A DNA stretch of 64,000 bases from Leucobacter sp. OLIS6 (GCF_002752355.1 NZ_MRAV01000003.1:1-64000); one strand, 5' to 3'. Numbered from the stretch's first letter, positions 25,671 to 35,977 are shown. Numbers and translations: made by a program. Notes: generated by a model not told the origin, from the letters alone.

Positions 25671-27425
25671 ATGTTCCCGTCTTCCGTTCATTCCCCGTCC
25701 CCGGCCCGCTCCGCGGTCCGGTCGCAAGCAGCGCGCAGCCACCGGGTCTGCGAGCTCCGATCCGCGACGGTCCGCTTCGCGGATCGGGTCGTGCTCGACC
25801 GGGTCGATCTCGTCGTCAGCCCCACCGCCAGGGTCGCCCTGGTCGGCGACAACGGCGCCGGAAAGTCCACCCTGCTCGGGCTGCTCTCGGGCACCGTCCG
25901 CCCGGTCGCCGGCGAGGCCCGAGTCGTCCTCCCCGGCGGTCTCGCGCACGCCGCGCAGGATCCCCGCTTCCCCGCAGGATCCACGGTGGCGCAGGCGATC
26001 GATCTGCTCCTCGCCGATCTGCGGGCGGTCGAGGCCGAGATCCAACACGTGTCGGATCGCCTCGCGGCGGTCGGCCCGGATGAGCAGTCGGCGCTGCTCG
26101 ACCGGCTCGGCGAACTGATCGATCGGTTCGAGGCCCGCGATGGCCACGACGTGGATCTGCGGGTCGACGCCGGGCTCGAGCAGCTCGGCCTCGGCGGCCT
26201 CGACCGCTCGCGGCAGGTCGCGTCGCTCTCGGGCGGGGAACGCGCACGCCTCGCGCTCGCGACCGCACTGGCCTCACGGGCGGAGCTGCTGCTGCTCGAC
26301 GAACCCACGAACGACCTCGACGACCAGGCGCTCGCCTGGCTCGAGGGCCGGCTCACAGCGCACCGCGGTGCGCTGGTGGTCGCGACCCACGATCGCGCGT
26401 TCCTCGATCGTTTCGCCGACGACATCGTGCAGGTGCGCGACGGCGGCCTGCGCCGGTCGGGCGATGGCTACGCCGGGTACCTCGCGGCGCGCGCCGCAGA
26501 GCGCCGGCGACAGGCCGAGCTCCACGAGGAGTGGCGCACCGAACTGGCACGGAGCGAGGCGCTCGTGTCGGCGAACGCCTCGCGTCTCGCCGCGATCCCC
26601 CGCAAGCTCGAGCTCGACGGCTTCGGGCACGGGGCGTTCCGCGCGCGGAGCCGCGAGCACGGCGCGGTCAGCCGGATCCGCATGGCGAAGGCGCGCGTCG
26701 CGGCGCTGCGCGCGTCGCCCGTGCCGCCCCCGCCCGAACCGCTGCGCTTCGACCCCGGCTTCGCCGAGACGGCGGACGGGATCGCGGCCTCGGCTCCGAC
26801 CGGCGCCGAGGCACAGCGCCCCGACACGGGCGCGCTGATCTCGTTGAGCGGGATCCGGTGCACGGACGGCGCGGCCCTGCGGATGGACGCGTGGACGGTC
26901 CGCCGCGGCGACCGCTGGCTCGTGACGGGGCCGAACGGCGCCGGGAAGACGACGCTGCTGCGCCTGCTCGCGGGCGAGCTGGGCGCCCAGCATGGCACGA
27001 TCGAGCGCCACGACGCGCTGCGTACGAGCTGGCTGCGGCAGGAGGTCGCCTCCGCGCCGGCGCGCTCGGTCGTCGAGCACTTCGGCGGTGCGGTCGGCCT
27101 GCATCGGGTCGATGCGGTGGATCGGCTCGGCCGGTTCGGATTGCTGCCCGAGCACGCGTTCGAGCGACCGGTGGCGGCGCTCTCGGTCGGGCAGCGGCGC
27201 CGGCTGGATCTCGCGATCGCGCTCGCGGCGCCCGGCGACCTGATCCTGCTCGACGAGCCGACCAACCACCTCGCGCCCGAGCTCGTCGAACAGCTGGAGG
27301 ACGCGCTCGACGCGTTCGACGGCGCCGTCGTCACCGTCACGCACGACCGCCGCTGGATCGAGCGCGCGAGCGGATCCTCGCGGGTAGGGGTTGCGGATGG
27401 GCTGGCGACCCCGGCCGCCGAATAG
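25671..27425 (+). CDS. ABC-F family ATPase (ribosome-associated; possible antibiotic-resistance type)
   Basis: 584 aa with two ABC domains and no membrane segment. Domain 1 has Walker A GDNGAGKST (about 59-67), signature LSGGERARLALA and LLLDEPTNDLDD. Domain 2 has GPNGAGKTT (about 420) , LSVGQRRRLDLA (a Gly to Val change in the signature) and LLDEPTNHLAPE. The interdomain linker is long and Arg-rich (AGYLAARAAERRRQAELHEE onward). Such proteins bind the ribosomal E site and either aid translation or dislodge antibiotics. ATG 25671 has AGAGGAG 6 bases upstream. The leader with a tiny ORF argues for drug-responsive control, as in resistance-type members. Confidence 0.88.
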   Translation: MFPSSVHSPSPARSAVRSQAARSHRVCELRSATVRFADRVVLDRVDLVVSPTARVALVGDNGAGKSTLLGLLSGTVRPVAGEARVVLPGGLAHAAQDPRFPAGSTVAQAIDLLLADLRAVEAEIQHVSDRLAAVGPDEQSALLDRLGELIDRFEARDGHDVDLRVDAGLEQLGLGGLDRSRQVASLSGGERARLALATALASRAELLLLDEPTNDLDDQALAWLEGRLTAHRGALVVATHDRAFLDRFADDIVQVRDGGLRRSGDGYAGYLAARAAERRRQAELHEEWRTELARSEALVSANASRLAAIPRKLELDGFGHGAFRARSREHGAVSRIRMAKARVAALRASPVPPPPEPLRFDPGFAETADGIAASAPTGAEAQRPDTGALISLSGIRCTDGAALRMDAWTVRRGDRWLVTGPNGAGKTTLLRLLAGELGAQHGTIERHDALRTSWLRQEVASAPARSVVEHFGGAVGLHRVDAVDRLGRFGLLPEHAFERPVAALSVGQRRRLDLAIALAAPGDLILLDEPTNHLAPELVEQLEDALDAFDGAVVTVTHDRRWIERASGSSRVGVADGLATPAAE

Positions 27426-27433
27426 CCGCAACG

Positions 27434-27474
27434 CGCAGGGCCCGGGATCGCAGTGCGCGATCCCGGGCCCTGCG
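27434..27474 (+). terminator. terminator after the ABC-F gene
   Basis: Perfect 18-bp stem (27434-27451 and 27457-27474) with loop AGTGC, 8 bases after the stop. It lies between the convergent ABC-F and nrdF genes and can serve both. Confidence 0.85.
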
Positions 27475-27514
27475 GGAGCTCCGCGCGAGCGCGGACGGGG
27501 TCAACGGATCGGGA

Positions 27515-28726
<1,212 letters not shown>

Positions 28727-28728
28727 CA

Positions 28729-30216
28729 CTACTGGAACGACGGGAAGATGCCCATGTCGCAGATGTAGTAGCTCATGTTGTTCGGGGCGATCGCCCGGAG
28801 GTCGGGCAACTGGAAGGTCGTCCGACCGTCACCCCCGTAGGTGGTGCCGATCAACGCGAAGAGCGCAGAGTTCTGCTGAATGGAGACCAACTGGCCCTTG
28901 GCCGGCACGCCGTCGGTGCGGTTCGCAGCGCTCAAGTACACCTCGCCCATGACGCACTCACCGGATCCGCGACCCGGCTGGCCGTTGCCGGTGTTCTGCC
29001 CGAAGTAGCTCGACAGCAGGCTGTTACCCGCGGGACCCTGCTGCCCGGGAAGCCCTGGAATGCCCTGCGGCCCTGCGGGCCCGGTCGCGCCCGGAGCGCC
29101 GGCCGATCCGGCGGCCGCGAGCACGGCCCACGCGCTCGTGTCGGTCGGCACCAGCGCCGAGAACGCACCCGGTTTGGTCGCGATGTAGGTCGCCCCCTGG
29201 TAGGTCACGACGCTTGCCGGGGTCGTGCCCGAGTAGATCGCAGTCGGCTCGAACGCGCCGCGAAAGGTCCAGGGCGTCACGCCGTCCTGACCGGCAGCAC
29301 CGGTCGCACCGATGGCGCCGGTGAGGCCGACCACACCCTGCACGCCCTGGATTCCCTGAACACCCTGCAGCCCCTGCTCACCGGTATCGCCCTTGTCGCC
29401 CTTGTCGCCCTTCGCGCCCGCGGCGGCGACGAGGATCCAGTCCGAGGGAGAGACGGCGGGCGCGGCCGCGACGGAGGAGCGGGCAGCGACGTAGGTCGAT
29501 CCCTGGTAGACGACGAGCGATGCCGGCGGGCCGGCGGTGTAGGTGGCCGTCGCCGACCACTCCCCGACCGTCGCCCACGGCGTGTCGCCAGTGTCGCCCT
29601 TCACGCCCTGAATGCCCTGGATCCCCTGCAGGCCGGGATCGCCCTTGTCGCCCTTCGCCCCGGGGGCACCGGCGACGCCGGGATCGCCCTTGTCCCCCTT
29701 GACGCCTTGGAGACCGGGGTCTCCCTGGTCGCCCTTCGCGCCGGGAGCCCCGGCCTGGCCCGGCGCGCCGTCCTTGCCTGCGGCTCCCGGCGTCCCGGTC
29801 CGGCCGGTGGCCCCGATGCGGCCCGGCGCCCCCGGGGCTCCGGTCGATCCGGGCGTTCCCGCGACGCCCGGGGTTCCGGTCGCTCCCGGGGTTCCGGATT
29901 CTCCGGCCTTCCCGGCTTCGCCCGGCTTGCCGGTCGGCCCCGGCTTGCCGGCGTCGCCCTTCTCGCCCGCCGCGCCGGCCTTGCCGGCCTCGGCTTCGCT
30001 CGTCTGCCAGACCACGGGCACGGTCCCGCTTCCGCAGGCGCCGCCCGCGGAGCTCAGTTCCAGGGTGCCCTCGCTCGCATCGAGACACCCCTGCAGCGCG
30101 GCCCCCGCGCGCACGCTGTTCGCCTGCATCAGCCCCGTCGCAGCGAATGCGCCGCCGCCTCCGGCCAATAGCGCGACCAGCGCGCACGTGATCAGCGTCT
30201 TCGTCGACCCGTTCAT
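28729..30216 (-). CDS. secreted collagen-like protein with tail-collar-like C-terminus
   Basis: 495 aa. Residues 1-30 form a signal peptide or N-terminal anchor. Gly-X-Y collagen repeats occupy about 80-210, 266-312 and 370-398, many with GDKGDP-type charged triplets. Two similar modules of about 50 residues sit between them (about 215-265 and 316-368), each with YxxG...VVYQGxTYxA...W, resembling chitin/carbohydrate-binding modules. The C-terminus (about 415-490) has GEVYLSA, SIQQNSALFALIGTTYGGDG and TTFQLPDLR, the phage tail-collar domain pattern, here likely a trimerisation or foldon unit. No LPxTG signal is present. Function is unknown; adhesion or sugar binding is likely. ATG 30216 has GGGGGAG close upstream. 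Confidence 0.85.
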   Translation of the reverse strand: MNGSTKTLITCALVALLAGGGGAFAATGLMQANSVRAGAALQGCLDASEGTLELSSAGGACGSGTVPVVWQTSEAEAGKAGAAGEKGDAGKPGPTGKPGEAGKAGESGTPGATGTPGVAGTPGSTGAPGAPGRIGATGRTGTPGAAGKDGAPGQAGAPGAKGDQGDPGLQGVKGDKGDPGVAGAPGAKGDKGDPGLQGIQGIQGVKGDTGDTPWATVGEWSATATYTAGPPASLVVYQGSTYVAARSSVAAAPAVSPSDWILVAAAGAKGDKGDKGDTGEQGLQGVQGIQGVQGVVGLTGAIGATGAAGQDGVTPWTFRGAFEPTAIYSGTTPASVVTYQGATYIATKPGAFSALVPTDTSAWAVLAAAGSAGAPGATGPAGPQGIPGLPGQQGPAGNSLLSSYFGQNTGNGQPGRGSGECVMGEVYLSAANRTDGVPAKGQLVSIQQNSALFALIGTTYGGDGRTTFQLPDLRAIAPNNMSYYICDMGIFPSFQ

Positions 30217-30355
30217 ATCTCCCCCAGTACAGACGCCGGAACGCGACACGGATCGTGCGCGGGCGCGAACAATGAGCGTAGTGCCGAAGTTGCTTGAACG
30301 GTGAACCAATTTGCGCACCAGTTTGCGCACTCGACGCAGCCGGGCGCACACACGC

Positions 30356-30395
30356 CGACGGCGGGCGGTCACCGCACGGTGACCGCCCGCCGTCG
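30356..30395 (-). terminator. terminator after nrdE
   Basis: CGACGGCGGGCGGTCACCG pairs with its complement over 19 bp with a 2-base loop, 26 bases beyond the nrdE stop on the minus strand. It separates nrdE from the collagen-like gene. Confidence 0.85.
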
Positions 30396-30421
30396 CGGGA
30401 ACGCGCTGTGCGCGTGCTGTC

Positions 30422-32557
30422 TCAGAGCATGCAGCTGACGCACTCGGACATGTCGGTGCCCTCGAGCGCGAGCTGACGCAGGCGGATGTAGTAGATCGTC
30501 TTGATCCCCTTGCGCCACGCGTAGATCTGCGCCTTGTTGATGTCGCGGGTGGTCGCGGTGTCCTTGAAGAACAGCGTGAGCGACAGGCCCTGATCGACAT
30601 GCTGCGTCGCCGCGGCGTAGGTGTCGATGATCTTCTCGGGGCCGATCTCGTAGGCGTCCTCGTAGTAGGCGAGGTTCTCGTTCGTCATGAACGGGGCCGG
30701 GTAGTAGACGCGACCCAGCTTGCCTTCCTTGCGGATCTCGATCTTCGAGGCGATCGGGTGGATCGACGAGGTCGAGTTGTTGATGTACGAGATCGAGCCC
30801 GTGGGCGGTACGGCCTGCAGGTTCTGGTTGTAGATGCCGTGCTCCATGACCGAAGCCTTGAGCTCGAGCCAGTCGGCCTGGGTCGGGATCTCGATGCCGG
30901 CGTTCGCGAACAGTTCGCGGACCCGCTCGGTCTCGGGCTCCCACGCCTGCTCGGTGTACTTGTCGAAGAACTCGCCCGACGCGTACTTCGAGTCCTCGAA
31001 TCCGCCGAACACGGAGTCGCGCTCGATCGCGATGCGGTTCGAGGCCCGCAGCGCGTGGTACAGCACCGTGTAGAAGTAGATGTTCGTGAAGTCGATGCCT
31101 TCTTCGGAGCCGTAGTGGACGTGCTCGCGAGCGAGGTATCCGTGCAGGTTCATCTGGCCGAGGCCGATGGCGTGCGACTGGTCGTTGCCGTCCTCGATGG
31201 AGCGCACCGACGTGATGTGGCTCTGGTCGCTCACCGAGGTGAGCGCGCGGATCGCGAGCTCGACGGAGCCGGCGAGGTCGCCGCCGTCCATCGCCAGCGC
31301 GATGTTCATCGAGCCGAGATTGCACGAGATGTCCTTGCCGATCTGGTCGTAGGACAGGTCCTCGTTGTAGGTCGTCGGCGTATTGACCTGCAGGATCTCG
31401 GAGCACAGGTTCGACATGTTGATGCGGCCCTTGATGGGGTTCGCGTTGTTGACCGTGTCCTCGAAGACGATGTAGGGGTAGCCCGACTCGAACTGCAGTT
31501 CGGCGATGGTCTGGAAGAACTGGCGCGCATTGATCTTCGTCTTCTTGATGCGCGGGTCGTCGACCATCTCGCGGTACTTCTCGGAGACCGAGATGTCGCC
31601 GAAGGGTACGCCGTAGACGCGCTCGACGTCGTAGGGCGAGAAGAGGTACATGTCCTCGCCCTTCTTAGCCAGTTCGAAGGTGATGTCGGGCACGACGACG
31701 CCCAGCGAGAGCGTCTTGATGCGGATCTTCTCGTCCGCGTTCTCGCGCTTGGTGTCGAGGAACTTCATGATGTCGGGGTGGTGCGCGTTGAGGTACACCG
31801 CGCCCGCGCCCTGGCGTGCGCCGAGCTGGTTGGCGTAGCTGAAGCTGTCTTCGAGCAGCTTCATCACGGGAATGATGCCCGAGGACTGGTTCTCGATCTT
31901 CTTGATCGGGGCGCCCGCCTCGCGGATGTTGGAGAGCGAGAGCGCCACGCCGCCGCCGCGCTTCGAGAGCTGCAGCGAGGAGTTGATGCCACGCGAGATC
32001 GACTCCATGTTGTCTTCGATGCGCAGCAGGAAGCACGAGACGAGCTCGCCGCGTTGCGCCTTGCCGAGGTTGAGGAAGGTGGGGGTGGCCGGCTGGAAGC
32101 GACCCGAGACGATCTCGCGGACCAGACCGCGCGCCAGCTCCTCGTCGCCCTGAGCGAGCCCGAGGGCGACCATGACGACGCGATCCTCGAAGCGCTCGAG
32201 GTACCGCTTGCCGTCGAACGTCTTGAGCGCGTACGAGGTGAAGAACTTGAAGGCGCCGAGGAACGTCGGGAAGCGGAACTTCATCGCGTACGCCTCGTCG
32301 GTCAGCCGCTCGACGAACTTGACCGAGTACTGCTCGAAGAGGTCCTTCTCGTAGTAGTCGTTGTCGATGAGGTACCGCACACGCTCTTCGAAGTTGTGGA
32401 AGAAGACCATGTTCTGGTTGACGTGCTGCAGGAAGTACTGGCGCGCCGCCTCGCGGTCCTTGTCGAACTGGATCTTGCCGTCGGCGTCGTACAGGTTCAG
32501 CATCGCGTTCAGCGAGTGGTAGTCCATCTCGCTGATCTTCGAGGACTCGTGCTCCAT
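30422..32557 (-). CDS. nrdE: class Ib ribonucleotide reductase, large subunit
   Basis: 711 aa catalytic subunit reducing ribonucleoside diphosphates. Seen: [10 protein letters not shown]-type NrdE segment after ISCNLGS (active-site Cys), [39 protein letters not shown] and the C-terminal redox pair in ECVSCML. There is no N-terminal ATP cone, as expected for NrdE. The start ATG overlaps the nrdI stop (TGATG) and has GGAAG upstream; a much longer open frame upstream is a shadow over nrdI and nrdH. Part of the nrdHIE operon; its partner nrdF lies beyond one intervening gene. Confidence 0.96.
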   Translation of the reverse strand: MEHESSKISEMDYHSLNAMLNLYDADGKIQFDKDREAARQYFLQHVNQNMVFFHNFEERVRYLIDNDYYEKDLFEQYSVKFVERLTDEAYAMKFRFPTFLGAFKFFTSYALKTFDGKRYLERFEDRVVMVALGLAQGDEELARGLVREIVSGRFQPATPTFLNLGKAQRGELVSCFLLRIEDNMESISRGINSSLQLSKRGGGVALSLSNIREAGAPIKKIENQSSGIIPVMKLLEDSFSYANQLGARQGAGAVYLNAHHPDIMKFLDTKRENADEKIRIKTLSLGVVVPDITFELAKKGEDMYLFSPYDVERVYGVPFGDISVSEKYREMVDDPRIKKTKINARQFFQTIAELQFESGYPYIVFEDTVNNANPIKGRINMSNLCSEILQVNTPTTYNEDLSYDQIGKDISCNLGSMNIALAMDGGDLAGSVELAIRALTSVSDQSHITSVRSIEDGNDQSHAIGLGQMNLHGYLAREHVHYGSEEGIDFTNIYFYTVLYHALRASNRIAIERDSVFGGFEDSKYASGEFFDKYTEQAWEPETERVRELFANAGIEIPTQADWLELKASVMEHGIYNQNLQAVPPTGSISYINNSTSSIHPIASKIEIRKEGKLGRVYYPAPFMTNENLAYYEDAYEIGPEKIIDTYAAATQHVDQGLSLTLFFKDTATTRDINKAQIYAWRKGIKTIYYIRLRQLALEGTDMSECVSCML

Positions 32558-32958
32558 CACTGCTGCTTCCAAAACTGGTCCAATCCTTCTCGGACGGCGG
32601 TGACGTCGTCCGGTGTTCCAAAGAGTTCGAATCGATAGAGGAACGGCACTCGGCACTTGCGGGCGACGATGTCGCCCGCAATGCCGTAGGCCTCCCCGAA
32701 GTTGGTGTTCCCCGCGGCGATCACCCCGCGCAGCTGGGTCCGGTTGCGCTCGTCGTTGAGGAACCGGATGACCTGCTTCGGCACGGCCCGGGTTTCGGGG
32801 CCGCCGCCGTAGGTGGGGAGCAGGAGCACGAACGGATCGGTGACGACCAGCGGTTCCTCCCGCGAGTAGAGCGGGATCCGCAGAGCCGGCCGATCGAGCT
32901 TCTCGACGAAGCGGTGCGTGTTCCCCGAGATGCTGGAGAAATAGACCAGGTCGGCCAT
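32557..32958 (-). CDS. nrdI: flavodoxin-like protein required for class Ib RNR
   Basis: 133 aa. The N-terminal [17 protein letters not shown] is the FMN phosphate-binding loop, followed by [11 protein letters not shown] and [16 protein letters not shown], all conserved in NrdI. It supplies the oxidant for assembling the NrdF dimanganese-tyrosyl cofactor. It lies between nrdH (18-base gap) and nrdE (1-base overlap). Confidence 0.97.
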   Translation of the reverse strand: MADLVYFSSISGNTHRFVEKLDRPALRIPLYSREEPLVVTDPFVLLLPTYGGGPETRAVPKQVIRFLNDERNRTQLRGVIAAGNTNFGEAYGIAGDIVARKCRVPFLYRFELFGTPDDVTAVREGLDQFWKQQ

Positions 32959-32976
32959 GCTCTCCTCCCTGCGGCG

Positions 32977-33213
32977 CTAGTCGGCGAGGCGGTTCGCGAG
33001 CTCCGAGATCTTGTCGGGACGGAAGCCCGACCAGTGCTCGTCGTCGGCCACCACGACGGGCGCCTGCAGGTAGCCGAGCTCCTTGACGGCCTGGAGCGCC
33101 GCCTCGTCCTGCGAGAGGTCCAGGACTTCGTACTCGATGCCCTTGCTGTCGAGCGCCCGGTACGTCGCGGTGCACTGCACGCACGACGGCTTCGTGTAGA
33201 CCGTGATAGCCAT
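32977..33213 (-). CDS. nrdH: NrdH glutaredoxin-like electron donor
   Basis: 78 aa redoxin. Redox motif CVQC at residues 11-14, then the conserved [20 protein letters not shown] typical of NrdH. It reduces NrdE and is itself reduced by thioredoxin reductase. First gene of the operon; AAGGG upstream of its ATG serves as ribosome site. Confidence 0.97.
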   Translation of the reverse strand: MAITVYTKPSCVQCTATYRALDSKGIEYEVLDLSQDEAALQAVKELGYLQAPVVVADDEHWSGFRPDKISELANRLAD

Positions 33214-33252
33214 TTTGAGCCCTTCGCTAAAATCTGACGCACCCCGCTCGGG

Positions 33253-33300
33253 GCACTACATCTAGTGTCCCACACGAGCGGCAAACACAACATGCTGTAG
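33253..33300 (-). promoter_or_regulatory. paired NrdR boxes upstream of nrdHIE
   Basis: GCACTACATCTAGTGT (33253-33268) and ACACAACATGCTGTAG (33285-33300) match the 16-base NrdR box; their start-to-start distance is 32 bases, three helical turns. They lie 40-87 bases upstream of the nrdH start. NrdR represses nrd genes when dATP is high. A third partial match overlaps 33303-33317. Confidence 0.85.
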
Positions 33301-33314
33301 TTACACGAATGTAG

Positions 33315-33479
33315 TTTTCCACGCGTCGTCCACGGGCGGGAGGCCCGACCTGGGGACAACTTTCGGCGCGTTTCCGCCACCGCGGGCGGGTTATCCACAG
33401 GGCCGGCGACCCTGGGGAAATTCTCTGTCCACGGTTCCCTCGGCGTGTCGCGCTCGGGTGCCGCCGAGGGGTTTCCACA
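33315..33479. promoter_or_regulatory. cluster of DnaA-box-like 9-mers upstream of nrdH
   Basis: TTATCCACA (33391-33399) is a perfect DnaA box. Around it lie TTTTCCACG (33315), TCGTCCACG (33326), TTGTCCCCA (minus strand, 33351-33359), CTGTCCACG (33425) and GTTTCCACA (33471), each 7-8 of 9 to the TTrTCCACA consensus. This fills the 317-base gene-free gap between nrdH and an HTH gene. DnaA control of nrd genes is known elsewhere; dnaA and dnaN are absent here, so this is not the main origin. Binding is inferred. Confidence 0.55.
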
Positions 33480-33530
33480 GGGCGAAAACGCCCCGTGCGC
33501 GGTGGGGCCCGGACCCCCGAGCGTTGGGGC

Positions 33531-33848
33531 ATGGATCTTCACCCACTGCACTCCCCGTCCCTGGCCGTCGGCACCCGGATCAAGGCCCTGCGCGCGAGGC
33601 TCGGGCTCAGCCAGACCCGCCTGGCGGAGCTCGCCCGTCTGCACCCTTCGAACCTCGGCCGGTTGGAGCGCGGCACCTCGAACCCGAACCTCGACACGCT
33701 CGTCCGCGTCGCGACGGCGCTGGGCACGACGGTCTCGGAGCTGACCCGGAGCATCGCCACACGCGCCCACGAGCAGCCCGCGCCCGCGCCCGGCCCGCTG
33801 CTGCCCCGCGAACCCCGGCACTGGACCCACGACGAATGGGACGCCTAG
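33531..33848 (+). CDS. small XRE-family helix-turn-helix protein
   Basis: 105 aa. A single HTH_3 domain covers about residues 13-68 (IKALRARLGLSQTRLAELA, then SNLGRLERGTSNPNLDTLVR). The C-terminal about 35 residues are Pro/Ala-rich and end in HWTHDEWDA. Its ATG follows the DnaA-box cluster by about 50 bases, divergent from nrdHIE. Target unknown. The stop shares CTAG with the convergent gene. Confidence 0.8.
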   Translation: MDLHPLHSPSLAVGTRIKALRARLGLSQTRLAELARLHPSNLGRLERGTSNPNLDTLVRVATALGTTVSELTRSIATRAHEQPAPAPGPLLPREPRHWTHDEWDA

Positions 33849-34213
33849 AGCGCGATGGGCCACAGCAGCTCGGTCCCGTCGGGCTGGAACCAGCGCAGGA
33901 CCAGCATGGCGTCGGGCGCGGTCCCCGCACGATCCGCGGATCCGCCGCGCAGCACCGCCCGCACCCGCTCGCCCGGGTACACCGTACGCGGGAGCGACAG
34001 GCCCAGGAGCCCGGATCCGGCGAGCGCGAAGCGCACCGCGCGCAACGGCCCGTCGGCGCGCTGCTCGACCTCCACCACGCCGTCCTCGGAGCGGTGGACC
34101 ACGCACCAGGGGACGGCGACCGGGACGCGCAGTCGGGCCGGGTCAGGGGGAGGCGCGCCGGACGCGATGGTGCCTGCGGGAACGATGCGGCTGGAGATGC
34201 GGAAGGGATTCAT
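33845..34213 (-). CDS. hypothetical protein (likely soluble, beta-rich)
   Basis: 122 aa, no family recognised. It starts with MNPFRISSRIVPAG, has alternating hydrophobic segments (VPVAVPWCVVH, GVVEVEQR, GLLGLSLP) suggesting a beta-sandwich, and ends in a RWFQPDGTELLWPIAL tail. There is no signal peptide or membrane helix. No clear Shine-Dalgarno precedes ATG 34213, and an upstream in-frame extension to about 34390 would run into the rlmH gene, so the short form is preferred but unsure. Confidence 0.55.
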   Translation of the reverse strand: MNPFRISSRIVPAGTIASGAPPPDPARLRVPVAVPWCVVHRSEDGVVEVEQRADGPLRAVRFALAGSGLLGLSLPRTVYPGERVRAVLRGGSADRAGTAPDAMLVLRWFQPDGTELLWPIAL

Positions 34214-34278
34214 GGCGACACGATAGGCGCGACCACTGACATTCGGACCGCGCGCGATCCGCCCCCTGGGCCCCGTGC

Positions 34279-34737
34279 TCAGACGTGGTGGTACGGGCGG
34301 CCGCCGGCGATCTCCTGCGCCCGATAGAGCTGCTCGGCGACAATCAGTCGGACGAGCTGGTGCGGGAACACCAAGCGCGACAGGCTCCACACGAGATCGG
34401 CGCGGTCCCGCACGCGGTCGTCGACGCCGAACGCCCCGCCGATCACGAGCGCGACCGGCCGCGAACGGTCGAAGGCCTCGCGCAGCGCGCGCGACAGCTC
34501 CGGGGAATCCAGATTGCGCCCGCGCTCATCGAGCAGCACCACGAATTCATCGGCGCCGAGCTTTCCGAGGATCCGGTCCGATTCCTCGGCGCGGGCCGCC
34601 TCGCCGTCGCGTGAGGAGTGCGGCAGCAGCTGCCAGGAGGTATCGAAGGGTTTGCGCAGTCGCTTCTCGTAGCGGGAGATCCCGTCGACCACCCAGCCCT
34701 CGTGCTTCTTCCCGACGGCGAGCACGCGGACGCTCAC
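34279..34737 (-). CDS. rlmH: 23S rRNA (pseudouridine-1915-N3)-methyltransferase RlmH
   Basis: 152 aa SPOUT-type methyltransferase modifying helix 69 of 23S rRNA. It has SVRVLAVGKKHEGWVVDGI at the start, VVLLDERGRNLDSPELSRAL in the middle and the knot motif ALVIGGAFGVDDRVRDRADL followed by SLSRLVFPHQLVRLIVAEQL and YRAQEIAGGRPYHH at the end, all RlmH hallmarks. It starts with GTG at 34737, overlapping the aminotransferase stop (GTGA). Usual length is 155-160 aa. Confidence 0.96.
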   Translation of the reverse strand: MSVRVLAVGKKHEGWVVDGISRYEKRLRKPFDTSWQLLPHSSRDGEAARAEESDRILGKLGADEFVVLLDERGRNLDSPELSRALREAFDRSRPVALVIGGAFGVDDRVRDRADLVWSLSRLVFPHQLVRLIVAEQLYRAQEIAGGRPYHHV

Positions 34738-35969
34738 GCCCGTGCCCCGTTCCGCACACCCTCGAGGAACTCCGCGATCCGCCCGATCGCCTCGGAGAGC
34801 ACGCCGACCTCGGGCAGCGAGACGAACCGCAGATGGTCCGGCGTGGGCAGGTTGAAGCCGCGGCCGTTGGTCACGAGCACCCGGGTCGCGCGGAGCAGAT
34901 CGATCACGAACGCCTGGTCGTCGGCGATGGGGTAGACCTCGGGATCGAGCTTCGGGAACAGGTACATCGCTCCCCCGGGGAGCGCGCAGCTCACCCCGGG
35001 GATCGCGGTCAGCAGACGGTGCGCCGTATCGCGTTGCTCGCGCAACCGCCCGCCCGGCGCGCAGAGCTCGCCGATCCCCGAATCCCGCCACTCGGGCGCG
35101 AGCGCGACCGGGATCGCGTACTGCGCGGGCACGTTCGCGCACATGCGCATGTTGGCGAGCAGCGTCAGCCCCTCGAGGAAGTCCGCCGCCCGTGCGCGGT
35201 TGCCGGAGGCCACCACCCAGCCCGAGCGGAACCCGGCGATGCGCTGCGCCTTCGACAGGCCGCTGAAGGTGAGGCAGAGCGTCTCGCTCACGTGCTTCGC
35301 CGCGTGCTCGTGCACCGCACCGTCGTAGAGGATCCGCTCGTAGATCTCGTCGGCGAACAGCACGAGGCCGTGCCGCTCGGCGAGCGCCGCGAAGCCCCGC
35401 ACGAGTTCAGCGGGGTAGACCGCTCCGGTCGGATTGTTGGGGTTGATCAGTACGATCCCCCGCGTGCGCGGCGTGATGAGCTCCTCGATGCGGGCGAGGT
35501 CGGGCACCCAGCCGTTCGCCTCGTCGCACGGGTAGTGCACGGCGTCCCCGCCCGACAGCGTCACCTGCGCGGTCCACAGCGGGTAGTCGGGTGCGGGCAC
35601 CAGGATCTCGTCGCCGGGGCTCACGAGCGCCTGCAGCACGAGGGAGATCATCTCGCTGACGCCGTTGCCGATGAATACGTCCTCGGGGCCGACGTCGGCG
35701 ATCCCCTCCTCGACGTAGCGGCGGGCGACGGCCTCGCGGGCCTCGGGGATCCCCTGCGACGCGCTGTACCCCTGCGCGTGCGGAAGCGCGGCCCGGATCG
35801 CCTCGACGATCTCGGGCGGCGCGTCGAAGCCGAACGGCGCCGGGTTGCCGATGTTCAGCTTCAGGATCCGGTGGCCGGCGCGTTCGAGCCGCTCGGCCTC
35901 CTGCAGGATCGGGCCTCGGACGTCGTACCGCACACCGCGAAGCCGGTGCGACTGGGTGATCGGCTGCAC
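34734..35969 (-). CDS. PLP-dependent class I aminotransferase (AlaA-like)
   Basis: 411 aa fold-type I aminotransferase. Seen: LNIGNPAPFGFDAPPE, YSASQGIPEAREAVA, NPNNPTGAVY (substrate carboxylate site), VLFADEIYERILYDG and the Schiff-base lysine in FSGLSKAQRIAGFRSGW, with the later SGNRARA-type helix. This pattern is that of alanine/glutamate-pyruvate transaminases of the AlaA group. It overlaps rlmH by 4 bases and follows the ABC exporter gene by 8 bases, so it may be co-transcribed from further upstream. Confidence 0.9.
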   Translation of the reverse strand: MQPITQSHRLRGVRYDVRGPILQEAERLERAGHRILKLNIGNPAPFGFDAPPEIVEAIRAALPHAQGYSASQGIPEAREAVARRYVEEGIADVGPEDVFIGNGVSEMISLVLQALVSPGDEILVPAPDYPLWTAQVTLSGGDAVHYPCDEANGWVPDLARIEELITPRTRGIVLINPNNPTGAVYPAELVRGFAALAERHGLVLFADEIYERILYDGAVHEHAAKHVSETLCLTFSGLSKAQRIAGFRSGWVVASGNRARAADFLEGLTLLANMRMCANVPAQYAIPVALAPEWRDSGIGELCAPGGRLREQRDTAHRLLTAIPGVSCALPGGAMYLFPKLDPEVYPIADDQAFVIDLLRATRVLVTNGRGFNLPTPDHLRFVSLPEVGVLSEAIGRIAEFLEGVRNGARA

Positions 35970-35977
35970 GATCCCGA

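Noticed and set aside
30422-33184. 920-codon frame extending nrdE upstream over nrdI and nrdH
   Set aside because: The extra part is out of phase with clearly conserved nrdI and nrdH and is low-complexity Arg/Pro/Gly text. NrdE proteins start near the ATG at 32557.
33315-33479. DnaA-box cluster as the chromosomal origin (oriC)
   Set aside because: dnaA, dnaN, rpmH and other origin neighbours are absent, and there is no AT-rich unwinding element. Kept only as a regulatory or titration site.
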